Virus record (IMG/VR): IMGVR_UViG_3300035670_000378 | Location: 1-46,036 of that record | Reading direction: 5' to 3' (one strand) | Origin: a virus | DNA length: 46,036 bases | Program-made: the position numbers and the translations under genes | Notes under the pieces: model-generated | The model's input: the letters and a program-made list of their open reading frames with translations, nothing else | Database searches by the model: none | Told to the model about the DNA's origin: nothing | Shown here: positions 33,845-40,752 of the stretch, piece by piece | How positions within the stretch are numbered: position 1 is the stretch's first letter | How the letters are laid out: each line of letters opens with the position of its first letter

Positions 33845-34477
33845 TCAGTCAACCAGACCGAGCAGTCGACGGTAGGTTACCCAGGTAACAGCCTGCACCT
33901 GAGCAGGGGTCAGCTGCTCGCCACACAGGGAGGCACTGCGCTTGGCCACCAGCACGTAGGCACGGGCGATCTCCGCATAAAGCTTGACGCCGAGACTAGG
34001 GGTCTTAGTGGTGGGCACACGCTCACCGAGCCAGATTGCGTAGGCGTGGCCGTCAACACACACAGCGTCGGACACACCAGTGATCGACAGGAAGAAGGCG
34101 GTCACCTTGCGGCCATTCAGGATCCGGGCGATGGTCTCACGGTCTGGCGATTCCAGTCGCAGGATGGCGGCAGCCTTTGCCCGGTTGGCCCCATAGGTGC
34201 AGACCTTGACAGTCTCGGGGTCAGTGCCAACGGCCCAAGCTTTGATCATGCTCTCAGCATCCGCGCAGTTGCGGGCCCAGCGGTTGTTCGGGCTGAGGGC
34301 AGCAATCACTCCAACGGCCTGCTCAAAGGTGCATCCGTACGTGTGGGCGAGTCGGCGGCCCAGTCGCTCAGCGCGTGCATACCACTCGATGCCGGCAGAC
34401 AGGTCGGCCTGAGACGCGAGGGCGAGCGTGGCCGCGATGTGGCGGGTGTTGGCGCGGCGGGTGGTGGTGGTGGTCAT
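33845..34477 (-). CDS. First early gene: conserved phage protein, helix-hairpin-helix glycosylase-like
   Basis: 210 residues. Segments AALSPNNRWARNCADAESMI, YGANRAKAAAILR, LNGRKVTAFFLSITG and VCVDGHAYAIWLG form a pattern shared by uncharacterised proteins of cyanophages and actinophages. The K-x-x-x-F...VDGH arrangement recalls the helix-hairpin-helix and catalytic Asp of HhH-GPD DNA glycosylases, but this is a weak, by-eye resemblance. It is the promoter-proximal gene after the repeat-rich terminus region and should be the first expressed. Confidence 0.75.
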   Translation of the reverse strand: MTTTTTRRANTRHIAATLALASQADLSAGIEWYARAERLGRRLAHTYGCTFEQAVGVIAALSPNNRWARNCADAESMIKAWAVGTDPETVKVCTYGANRAKAAAILRLESPDRETIARILNGRKVTAFFLSITGVSDAVCVDGHAYAIWLGERVPTTKTPSLGVKLYAEIARAYVLVAKRSASLCGEQLTPAQVQAVTWVTYRRLLGLVD

Positions 34478-34619
34478 CGGTCGGTGATCGAACTGGACAC
34501 AGCATGACCCATCGGCTGGCTGCCGTCAACCATCGGCGGCTGGTCGCTGCCTGTCACCGGCTGAGATGGCTTGCGCTGCAACGGATCTCGGGATTGTCAA
34601 GGTTTGTTAAGCGGTGGCT

Positions 34620-34667
34620 GATTCTCAACAACGATGGCTTATTGATTCTCAACAAGGGCTGCTTATT
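34620..34667. repeat. 24-bp tandem direct repeat
   Basis: Two copies of a 24-base unit beginning gattctcaacaa and ending gcttatt, at 34620-34643 and 34644-34667, followed by gagaat. Because gattctcaa is the inverse of ttgagaat, the array also forms a hairpin. Similar short repeat arrays flank the terminal repeat in T7. Confidence 0.75.
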
Positions 34668-34717
34668 GAGAATGGTCCACAGATCCAGGTACAAAACACA
34701 TAACGCAAGCGTTGTAT

Positions 34718-34765
34718 GCGCATAGTGTGAAATGCGCATAGATCCACACGCGCATAGGCACGGCG
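34718..34765. repeat. Three gcgcatag boxes with 16-bp period
   Basis: The 8-mer gcgcatag occurs at 34718-34725, 34734-34741 and 34750-34757, each exactly 16 bases apart, with unrelated spacers. This regular spacing suggests a protein-binding array (terminase, repressor or replication protein). Confidence 0.65.
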
Positions 34766-35029
34766 CGTGCGCGTCACCTGCCCACGTCCAGAGCCTGCGT
34801 ACCTGCCTAACACGCAGATACGCAACGCCCCAGATCCATTGCGCCGCAGCGGGTTTGGGCTTGTCCATGCTGGTTTGGACACGGGCTTGGACACAACATC
34901 GCGTGCGCGGGGGCGGGCGCGTGCGCGTTACATGGCGGGGGCACCCCCCACGGGGGGGATTCGGCGGACCTGAAGGCGCTTTGGGGGTTCACATTTTTGT
35001 GTCAAAATCCCAGGAGGCCCCTGTAAGCC

Positions 35030-35107
35030 CCTAGAAGGCCCCTCTGTTGGGCTTCGGGTGTACTGACACCCGGAGGACGGCAGAGGGGTCATACAGGCGC
35101 TTCTAGG
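35030..35107 (-). terminator. Nested inverted repeats after the last late gene
   Basis: Three nested pairings: cctagaag (35030-35037) with cttctagg (35100-35107), cccctctg (35039-35046) with cagagggg (35081-35088), and cgggtgt (35055-35061) with acacccg (35066-35072) closing a four-base loop. It starts two bases after the stop of the last late gene, so a strong termination or processing structure is likely. There is no clean T-run. Confidence 0.5.
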
Positions 35108-35109
35108 CG

Positions 35110-35436
35110 TCACTCACGGTCGTATCCGACTTCACGGTCAACCCACGGGGCACTGATCCGCATTTCAGGCAGACCTTCAACCTCCGAGGGCTTCTCCTCG
35201 ATCTGTGCGTCTTTCCACGTCACAGTCGGGTTCAGGAGCTCCTCCTGCTCATGCCAGTCCTCCACCGCCTCAGTGACCCGTTGCTTGGTCAGGTAATGGA
35301 GGTACTTGTCTTCCAGCCAGATGAGGAGGCCAAGCACGAGGTGCCTGACCCCAAGTGGCCACATGAACGTTTGTCGGTAGATCTCCTGAAACTGTTCGGT
35401 CCTTGGCTGATCAAAGTCCATCGCCGTCGTCGTCAT
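35110..35436 (-). CDS. Hypothetical protein at the end of the late unit
   Basis: 108 residues. The N-terminal third is amphipathic and hydrophobic (TFMWPLGVRHLVLGLLIWLEDKYL), possibly one membrane-associated helix; the rest is acidic (WHEQEELLNP, EEKPSEVEGLPEMR). ATG is at 35436, with an alternative at 35421. It overlaps the preceding 63-residue gene by 26 bases. T7 encodes a small protein (gp19.5) after its terminase, but I see no sequence link. Confidence 0.68.
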   Translation of the reverse strand: MTTTAMDFDQPRTEQFQEIYRQTFMWPLGVRHLVLGLLIWLEDKYLHYLTKQRVTEAVEDWHEQEELLNPTVTWKDAQIEEKPSEVEGLPEMRISAPWVDREVGYDRE

Positions 35437-35602
35437 TGGCTTCCCGGTAGGTCAGTCCAGGCCGATCAATGCCCGGTACTGGCCCAGCAGGTTGACCACT
35501 CTCTCGAAGGACCCTTTGAGCCTCGAACCAATAGATGGACCCTGGAGGGGCGGTGGCGATGATTCGACGGGCTTGACTGACGGTGAGGTTGATTCGGGAC
35601 AT
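35411..35602 (-). CDS. Small protein overprinted on the 3' end of thyX
   Basis: 63 residues, MSRINLTVSQARRIIATAPPG... ending DDDGDGL. A good ribosome-binding site (GAGG nine bases before ATG) precedes it. It shares 151 bases with the end of thyX in a different frame. It is helical with a YWFEAQRVLRESG segment. Either this is a genuine overlapping gene or the thyX tail is an extension over an older small gene. Confidence 0.55.
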   Translation of the reverse strand: MSRINLTVSQARRIIATAPPGSIYWFEAQRVLRESGQPAGPVPGIDRPGLTYREANDDDGDGL

Positions 35603-36231
35603 AGCAGTGCCTCAGTGATGGTTGGAAGATGTTCTTGCATGATTCCCTTGACGGCAAGAGCAATCTCTCTGTGCTCCTTCTGGGTCTCTACTCCTGACCT
35701 GATCTGGACGTAGTGGATCCACGACCGGATGGTCCCTGCCATGTAGAGGCGGGTAGGCGTCTGAAGGGGAAGCACCTTTCTGGCACACTCCTTGGCCACA
35801 CCAGCATCCAAGAGACGGAGATAGAGATCCTGAGACTCCTCAAACAGGTCAGCGATCTCTGCCTGGAACTGGAGGAGCTCCGGGTTGTACTCGTAGACCT
35901 CGATGCTGTTCTGTTTGTTCTTGTGGTCCTGGAGACGAAGCTCAGGGACAGTGGCAACCCCTAAGGCACTTGTCGGAGAGTACCGCTGACTGAACTCCTG
36001 GAAGGAGAAGCTCCGATGGCGGAGGACTTGAGCAGCAATGTCCCTCGTGGTATTGATCTCTACACACATCGAGGCCATCTCAAAGGGACTCCAGTGCTTG
36101 TGCTTGGCCAGGTATCGGATGAGTCGGTCTGGACTCTTTCCCTCCTCCTGGCTCTTAGGGTTAGACACCCTGGCACAGTAGACGATCTGTGACTCTGCTT
36201 CTGGAGTGATCCAGACAAGCTTAGCTGTCAT
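35452..36231 (-). CDS. thyX: Flavin-dependent thymidylate synthase
   Basis: 259 residues. The ThyX signature RHRxxSxxxxSxR is present at residues 71-83, followed by the dUMP/FAD-binding segment RKVLPLQTPTRLYMAGT and RSWIHYVQIRSG near residues 151-180 and EIALAVKGI. It makes dTMP from dUMP with folate and FAD, feeding phage DNA synthesis alongside nrdA/nrdB. About 50 residues after the usual family end (beyond residue 210) are a Ser/Pro-rich tail that overlaps another gene. It sits after terminase, far from the other nucleotide genes. Confidence 0.95.
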   Translation of the reverse strand: MTAKLVWITPEAESQIVYCARVSNPKSQEEGKSPDRLIRYLAKHKHWSPFEMASMCVEINTTRDIAAQVLRHRSFSFQEFSQRYSPTSALGVATVPELRLQDHKNKQNSIEVYEYNPELLQFQAEIADLFEESQDLYLRLLDAGVAKECARKVLPLQTPTRLYMAGTIRSWIHYVQIRSGVETQKEHREIALAVKGIMQEHLPTITEALLCPESTSPSVKPVESSPPPLQGPSIGSRLKGSFERVVNLLGQYRALIGLD

Positions 36232-36406
36232 AGCGGTGATGGTTGGTGGATAGGTGGTGACGGTGTATAGCTGTCTATGACAGTCAGATTCTGATGGTCA
36301 TAGCCGCCTTTTAGGAAAGCCTCAGGGGGGTTCCACCCCCGCTCCTCCTCAGTAGGTAATGGTCAAGTGAGTGAGGAGAAGAACTATGTCAGTGGCTTCG
36401 CTTGTT

Positions 36407-36426
36407 GGCCATAGTGATGGTCGTGC
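36407..36426 (-). promoter_or_regulatory. Sequence resembling the T7-type promoter core
   Basis: On the minus strand CACGACCATCACTATGGCC resembles the T7 class III core (ACGACTCACTATAGGG) with a two-base insertion and a missing A. It lies upstream of thyX in a gene-free region. I did not find matching copies upstream of other genes, so this is weak. Confidence 0.2.
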
Positions 36427-36526
36427 TCACTTAACGCTCGCCTTCGGCTCGCTAACCATAGGTCTATTATTGGTCTCCCTCCCCCCTTTTATTCCCCCCT
36501 CCCTCTTGTGTTGTCGGTAAGGAAGA

Positions 36527-36546
36527 GGGGTCGATTGTCGAACCCC
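36527..36546 (-). terminator. Bulged hairpin downstream of terminase
   Basis: On the minus strand GGGG-T-TCGA pairs with TCGA-CCCC around a three-base loop, followed by TCTTCC. It lies about 75 bases after the terminase stop. Strong stem but weak T-tract; a terminator or RNase site. Confidence 0.4.
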
Positions 36547-36619
36547 CCTTAAACCGCTTCCACCGCTGGAAGGAGGAGCACCTAATCCTGGTCTTCCAGC
36601 AATGTGCAGTGACCTCCTG

Positions 36620-38380
36620 TCAGTTGATGGGGTCTACCCAGCTCTCAACCCTGTCAGAGCCTTGCTTTACGAGGGAGAAGTCCCCTCCAAGGACCAGCAT
36701 GTCGGTGGCCATGGTTGGGTTGGTCAGGAAGGCGTCCAGCATTGCGTTCCACTGGGCCTTACGCTTGGCCTTGTCCTGTTCGATCTGGCTGACCGCCATG
36801 ACATCCTGAAAGTACTTGACTCCAAGGGCCAGGCAGTCGATCCTGTCGTCGTGCTTAACCGCCCCCTTTTCCCGACACATCCTAGTCATCTGGTACATGA
36901 GCATCCTTGGGAGTCTCTCCTCGGGGGCCATGCTATGGTTAGATTGATAATCCCAGGTGATCAATCGGGTGTCAATGATTAACCGGTGTTGCTGGAGGAC
37001 TGGTTCCAGTGTGTCGATGATTCGATCCTCCTTCCGGGTGGTTGATCGGACCTCCTCAAAGGCCATACCGATCCGCATCTCTATGGCGTGCTTCTTCATG
37101 ACCTCCATCACGAGGCCATCACCGAAGTTGCTTTCGATCAGGCAGGTTGTGGCTCCGTACTTCTTGCCCAGACGCAGGATGTCGGTCAGGGTCTTGTCGG
37201 AGTATCCGTCTGTGGAGGCGTAAATCCCGCGAAGGAACAGGTTGCCGTTAAGCTGTGACAGGACCATGGCTACGGTCTCGTCCTTACCCCTACCAGACGG
37301 GTCAACACAAAGCAGAGTCTCACCGAATGGCTGACTTGGTCCGGTCTCAGCAGGCCCATGCCAGCGGTCCCCCGGAAGGGCCACAGCGGGAAGATCCAGC
37401 AGAGTGGTCTTGTCAGCTCTCCAGACAAGGGAAGAAGGGCCTGTCTCCTGGTCAAGGGGCAGGGCGATGATGTCGGACAGCTTGAGGGGGAACTTGAGAG
37501 CGTCGGACAGGGACGTGTCCAGCATGAACTGGAGCATGAAGTTGCTCCGAGACATGCTCTGTTCCCGCTCCAGCAGGTTCAGCTCCGAGAAGCGGGTGTC
37601 GGTAGGCTTCCAGGTCAGCTCCTCCAGTCCATGCTTGTCAATGTCCTCTTGGAGCTCCTGAGCAAGTACGTCCTCGTACCCAACAAGGCTGCGTGGGTAG
37701 CGAGCAGGCCACACCATGGGCGTGTAGCCACGCTCACGGAGAGTCCGGTAGATGGTGAAGGTGGTCTGAGGAGTACCGAGAAACACAACCCGACTGTCCG
37801 GCTTTGGAGTCAAAACTGATTCAAACTCTGTAACAAGTTGAAGGAGTTTTTCTCGCATTAAGTCAGTGGCTGAGTTATTCGGAACTTCAATGTCGTCTGC
37901 AATTATTATGTCAGCACGACTACCAGTGAGCTGTCCGCCTATACCTACACTCTTTACGGAAGGGCTTTGGGCAGGACGACACCCAGCAACATCGAAGCTG
38001 ATGCGACTCCATCGCTGATCGTCATCAACAGGAGCCAGGTGATTGAGCCAGGGGAAGTCGAGGATACATCTTTGGCAAAAGATCGAAAAGTCATCAGCCC
38101 TTTGCTTTGATGCCGACACCACCATGATTTTCTTGTCCCTGTCTCGAAACAAGGTCCACAGCACAAAGGCGGCTGTTACCCAGCTCTTTCCGCACCCACG
38201 GAACATTTGAAGCTGGATCCGTTTCCCCCCATGCTGAAGGTACTTGGCCATTGCCAGTTGGGCTCTTGTTGGTTTTGGAAGACTTAGGGACTTCCAGGCC
38301 AGGCTTAGGAACACACGAAAGTCATTCCTGAGTAAATCTTCGGAGATAGTCTGACGCTTTGTTGAGGATTCTGTAGTCAT
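36620..38380 (-). CDS. Terminase large subunit (DNA maturase B), T7 gp19-like
   Basis: 586 residues, the length of T7 gp19. ATPase: Walker A-type FRGCGKS (residues 60-66; Arg-Gly-Cys in place of a classical P-loop, as in T7 FRGIGKS) and Walker B ADIIIADDIE; between them SPSVKSVGIGGQLTGSRAD is near-identical in pattern to T7. Nuclease domain: CVDPSGRGKDE, IESNFGDGL and DRIDCLALGV acidic residues. It packages and cuts concatemeric DNA at the portal. The start lies 59 bases inside the endonuclease VII gene. Confidence 0.97.
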   Translation of the reverse strand: MTTESSTKRQTISEDLLRNDFRVFLSLAWKSLSLPKPTRAQLAMAKYLQHGGKRIQLQMFRGCGKSWVTAAFVLWTLFRDRDKKIMVVSASKQRADDFSIFCQRCILDFPWLNHLAPVDDDQRWSRISFDVAGCRPAQSPSVKSVGIGGQLTGSRADIIIADDIEVPNNSATDLMREKLLQLVTEFESVLTPKPDSRVVFLGTPQTTFTIYRTLRERGYTPMVWPARYPRSLVGYEDVLAQELQEDIDKHGLEELTWKPTDTRFSELNLLEREQSMSRSNFMLQFMLDTSLSDALKFPLKLSDIIALPLDQETGPSSLVWRADKTTLLDLPAVALPGDRWHGPAETGPSQPFGETLLCVDPSGRGKDETVAMVLSQLNGNLFLRGIYASTDGYSDKTLTDILRLGKKYGATTCLIESNFGDGLVMEVMKKHAIEMRIGMAFEEVRSTTRKEDRIIDTLEPVLQQHRLIIDTRLITWDYQSNHSMAPEERLPRMLMYQMTRMCREKGAVKHDDRIDCLALGVKYFQDVMAVSQIEQDKAKRKAQWNAMLDAFLTNPTMATDMLVLGGDFSLVKQGSDRVESWVDPIN

Positions 38381-38717
38381 CTTGTAGTAAGCCTATTCCC
38401 CTGTTGCATCGGTCACACAGCAGTCCCCTGACGGATCCGGTGTCGTGACAGTGATCAACACACAGGCGGGTGTTGCGTTTTGAGTTCTGCTCCAGACCGC
38501 AGATGGCACACACCCCCTGCTGCTCTTCTAGCATCCTTTCGTACTCATCGAGTCCGATGCCGTAGTTTCTCACCATCTGGTCGTTGTGCCAGCAGGTTTT
38601 ACAAAGGGTCTGGTGCTTCTGGCTGTCCTTTCGAAAAAAGTAGTCGGATAGCGGCTTTGTGAGGTTACAGCGTCTACACGTCTGTGTATGCTCCTCTAAG
38701 GCGGCTTGATTGGTCAT
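38322..38717 (-). CDS. Endonuclease VII family nuclease with extra zinc knuckle
   Basis: 131 residues. The C-terminal two thirds match T4 endonuclease VII-type recombination nucleases: YGIGLDEYERMLEEQQGVCAIC (C70, C73), CVDHCHDTGSVRGLLC with D88/H89, then C101 and C104 in CDRCNRGIG. The N-terminal part carries a second zinc site (C14/C17 and C39/C42), common in HNH relatives from phage. It resolves branched DNA and might help the adjacent terminase by clearing branches before packaging. It overlaps the terminase start by 59 bases; alternatively it is a free-standing homing endonuclease. Confidence 0.9.
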   Translation of the reverse strand: MTNQAALEEHTQTCRRCNLTKPLSDYFFRKDSQKHQTLCKTCWHNDQMVRNYGIGLDEYERMLEEQQGVCAICGLEQNSKRNTRLCVDHCHDTGSVRGLLCDRCNRGIGLLQDDYRILNKASDYLRRFTQE

Positions 38718-38732
38718 AAGGTAGTAGGAGAC

Positions 38733-38775
38733 CAGAAAGGGGCCAGAGGCACCTTGTAGGCGCTTCTAGGCCCCT
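38733..38775 (-). terminator. Intrinsic-terminator-like hairpin before endonuclease VII
   Basis: On the minus strand AGGGGCC (38775-38769) pairs with GGCCCCT (38744-38738), with an inner GCGCC/GGTGC pairing, followed by TTCTGGTCT. It follows the stop of the basic virion-type gene by 8 bases. The loop contains the 14-mer GCCTAGAAGCGCCT that recurs at 35095-35108. Confidence 0.5.
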
Positions 38776-38783
38776 CTCACGGG

Positions 38784-39551
38784 CTATCGGATTTCAGTGG
38801 TGTACCGGTTGCCACGCCAGGTGAAGGTCTTTTGCCCAGCCTTGCGTGCCTGACGGAAGGCATCATCGAACTTCATCTTGTCGATGCCCGGCTGGGTGAG
38901 GCGCTTAGGCACGGAAGGACCTGGGGCGGGCCCGGTAGGCTTTCCTTTGAGAGTCCCATCGGCCGTGTTGCGGGAGGTCAGGCCTTCGGCAGCCACAGCA
39001 ACAAGAGCTCCACCACGGGCAGCACCAGCCACGTTGCGAAGGGTACGGGCCCAGGCCAGCTTGTTGCTCATCGCAGTGGCAGCGACACGAGCACCTCGCT
39101 TGGTCTGGGCCTGTGCCACGTTGCGTTGGCCCTGTTGGCGGGCCCGAGCCTCAGCGGCTGGGTTGGACTTACCAACGGTGGTCTGACGTTCCACCTGGGC
39201 CCCAGTCCGGGGAAGGTTGACACCGGCCCGTTGGGAGTTAGGCATCTTGACGGGGCCACGGCTGGCACCACCGGCGGTGCTCTTGCCTTCGGCCATTCGG
39301 CGTGCCTGGACGGCCTTGGCGCGGGTCACCCGCATGGTGTTGCTGCGGCCATTGGTGATGGCTCGCGGGGAGGAGGAGGGAGTCCGAGACTGGGTCACTC
39401 GGGCCCCACTGGAGCCGGAAGACTTGCCATTGCTGGCAGAGGTCACTCGGGCATTGGACACCCGAGCACGAGCCTTGCGGCCTTTGTCAGTGCTGACGGT
39501 TTTCTTGGTCTTCCGCTTAGAGCGGTCGCGTGCGGAGGTTACTCGTGCCAT
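38784..39551 (-). CDS. Highly basic cyanophage protein with TFTWRGNRYTTEI terminus
   Basis: 255 residues, about a quarter Arg/Lys. Residues 1 to about 150 are a low-complexity Ser/Arg/Ala/Thr-rich region with recurring ARVT-type motifs (at least five); the end FDDAFRQARKAGQKTFTWRG is a short conserved motif seen at the C-terminus of many phage proteins. Abundant positive charge suggests DNA or nucleic-acid contact inside the head. Located with the minor structural genes before endonuclease VII. Exact role unknown. Confidence 0.75.
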   Translation of the reverse strand: MARVTSARDRSKRKTKKTVSTDKGRKARARVSNARVTSASNGKSSGSSGARVTQSRTPSSSPRAITNGRSNTMRVTRAKAVQARRMAEGKSTAGGASRGPVKMPNSQRAGVNLPRTGAQVERQTTVGKSNPAAEARARQQGQRNVAQAQTKRGARVAATAMSNKLAWARTLRNVAGAARGGALVAVAAEGLTSRNTADGTLKGKPTGPAPGPSVPKRLTQPGIDKMKFDDAFRQARKAGQKTFTWRGNRYTTEIR

Positions 39552-39556
39552 GGTGT

Positions 39557-40021
39557 TCAGTTGACGGAGGTGACTCGGAGGCTCAGACCGGATCCGGCGA
39601 CGGTTGCTTCGCTGAGAAGGTCACCGACGACGTATCCTTGGCCGGGGGCTGCTACAGCCACAGAGGTGACCACACCCGCAGTTTGGGTAAGGTTGGCGGT
39701 GGCACCACTACCGAGACCGCCGGTCAGGGCTACCCCCGTTCCATTGGAGTAGCCAGTGCCCCCACTTACGATGGCCAGGGTCAGAATGCCACCACCTGCT
39801 TCACGGGTGGTAGCACGGCCCACCCGACGGACAGCCACCTCACGGTCTGCAATGGCAATCGCGGCAATGGCTTCGTGAGCCTGAGCCACCGTAGTGGCTG
39901 CGGTGATGCCGGTGGAGGTTTCCGTGGCAATGGTTTCGATGGTCTGGGCCTGGCAACGCCGACCAGGGGCGTTGGAGATGTCTCCGTAGGCAGAGACGAG
40001 TTCTGCTGCTTTGGTAGTCAT
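39557..40021 (-). CDS. Putative minor structural protein, glycine-rich C-terminus
   Basis: 154 residues from ATG 40021 (MTTKAAELVSAYGDISN). The first half is helical and alanine-rich (AHEAIAAIAIADREVAVRR); the second half (IVSGGTGYSNGTGVALTG and onward) is the GTGY repeat pattern found in phage fibre and tail proteins. I chose this start over an upstream ATG that lies within the HNH gene and encodes an unrelated extension. Confidence 0.78.
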   Translation of the reverse strand: MTTKAAELVSAYGDISNAPGRRCQAQTIETIATETSTGITAATTVAQAHEAIAAIAIADREVAVRRVGRATTREAGGGILTLAIVSGGTGYSNGTGVALTGGLGSGATANLTQTAGVVTSVAVAAPGQGYVVGDLLSEATVAGSGLSLRVTSVN

Positions 40022-40026
40022 GTTGA

Positions 40027-40347
40027 TTAAGCTGCAATGTGAGAGATGACTCGGCTGAAGTTGCCGAGGTCGAAGGAGTCCTGATTGATCCACCAGGACA
40101 GCCAGTGAGCGGAGCCCTTGGCCTGATTACAGGCACGACAGGCGGGAACAAGGTTGCGGGTCTCGTCCCGGCCGCCTCGGGTCTTGGGGCGAACGTGATC
40201 CAGAGTCAGGTTGTCGTCCGATCCACAGTACGCGCATCGGTTCCCCCAGGAAGCTTTGATGTCTTGTCGCCAAAGACGCTTTGCTTCGGAAGCAGTCATG
40301 ACAATCAGCTCCTGGAGGTAGTGGTCTGGAGTAGGCAGGGGGGCCAT
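40027..40347 (-). CDS. HNH endonuclease
   Basis: 106 residues with a complete HNH core: C38-x-x-C41 (CAYC), D50-H51 (LDHV), N65, and C70-x-x-C73-N74 (CRACN). ATG 40347 is the first start; an internal ATG at residue 17 (MTASEAKRLW) is also possible. HNH nucleases encoded near terminase genes assist packaging in some phages; others are mobile homing enzymes. Which applies here is unknown. Confidence 0.9.
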   Translation of the reverse strand: MAPLPTPDHYLQELIVMTASEAKRLWRQDIKASWGNRCAYCGSDDNLTLDHVRPKTRGGRDETRNLVPACRACNQAKGSAHWLSWWINQDSFDLGNFSRVISHIAA

Positions 40348-40360
40348 AAGAAGTTGTGAA

Positions 40361-40489
40361 TTACTTCTTCTTTTTGGGGAAGCCTTTCTTCATGTTGTCG
40401 TAGGCCTTTTTGGAAATAGTCGACTTGCTCTTAGGCCGACTGGTTCCTGCCTTCTTGCGTTTGTTGATGTTGTGGTAGAGGCCTTTCAT
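40361..40489 (-). CDS. Very small lysine-rich cyanophage protein (MKGLYHNINKRKKAGTS)
   Basis: 42 residues. It begins MKGLYHNINKRKKAGTSRP, continues with a KSKSTISKKAYDNM segment and ends FPKKKK. This opening is a recurrent small protein of cyanophages and other tailed phages, so it is a real gene despite its length. ATG overlaps the stop of the preceding basic gene (ATGA at 40486-40489). Function unknown; nucleic-acid binding is likely from charge. Confidence 0.85.
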   Translation of the reverse strand: MKGLYHNINKRKKAGTSRPKSKSTISKKAYDNMKKGFPKKKK

Positions 40490-40752
40490 TTCTTTGTACT
40501 CTTACCGTTGTGACCATTGCGAGCCCTGTTCTTTCGAGGGCTTTCCCTGACCAGCTTACCGGACTTGGTGTGGGAGAGGTCTGGCCCTCCCTTACCGGCA
40601 ATGCCTCTACGGCGGCGTTCGGTCCACCGCTCTTCTGATGCCTGCTTCACAGCAGGTTTCTTGTTGTACTTGCGTTGGTAGGCAGCTTTCTTGGCAGCAG
40701 CCTTGGGGTTTTCGGCGTAATACTTGGCCGACTTACTTCGGGGGGTAGCCAC
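40486..40752 (-). CDS. Small basic cyanophage protein (GKGGPDLSHT motif)
   Basis: 88 residues from GTG 40752 (VATPRSKSAKYYAENP), with GAGGACAGGA upstream; a TTG five codons earlier is an alternative. Conserved features are KSAKYYAENPKAAAKKAAYQ, RRRRGIAGKGGPDLSHTKSG and the ending KNRARNGHNGKSTKK, a pattern typical of cyanophages and some algal viruses. Strongly basic; probably binds nucleic acid. Overlaps the membrane protein upstream by 20 bases. Confidence 0.85.
   Translation of the reverse strand: MATPRSKSAKYYAENPKAAAKKAAYQRKYNKKPAVKQASEERWTERRRRGIAGKGGPDLSHTKSGKLVRESPRKNRARNGHNGKSTKK

Larger units (their letters stand above)
34478..35109 (-). other. 632-base gene-free terminus/early-control region
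   Basis: No plausible gene. It separates the end of the late transcription unit (terminase, thyX, small genes) from the first early gene, where T7 has its terminal repeat, flanking short repeats and early promoters. It contains a 24-bp tandem repeat (34620-34667), three 8-mers gcgcatag at exact 16-bp spacing (34718, 34734, 34750), a CpG-rich segment (34742-34960) and nested inverted repeats (35030-35107). A minus-strand TTGACG with a weak CATGCT 17 bases downstream, just before the first early gene, is a poor sigma-70-like candidate. Confidence 0.5.
36232..36619 (-). other. 388-base gap between thyX and terminase with several hairpins
   Basis: No convincing gene (only tiny frames). On the minus strand after the terminase stop: a hairpin CTTCCA/TGGAAG (36557-36572), a bulged stem GGGG(T)TCGA/TCGACCCC (36527-36546), then a C/T-rich plus-strand stretch, a GGGGG/CCCCC hairpin (36326-36340), and CTGTC/GACAG (36271-36283) just before thyX. 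The cluster suggests transcript termination after terminase and a separate promoter for thyX. Confidence 0.5.

Noticed and set aside
36430-36465. gcgagc...gcgagc element as a terminator
   Set aside because: It is mainly a direct repeat around a short GCC/GGC pairing, not a stable inverted repeat, so it is not listed as a terminator.
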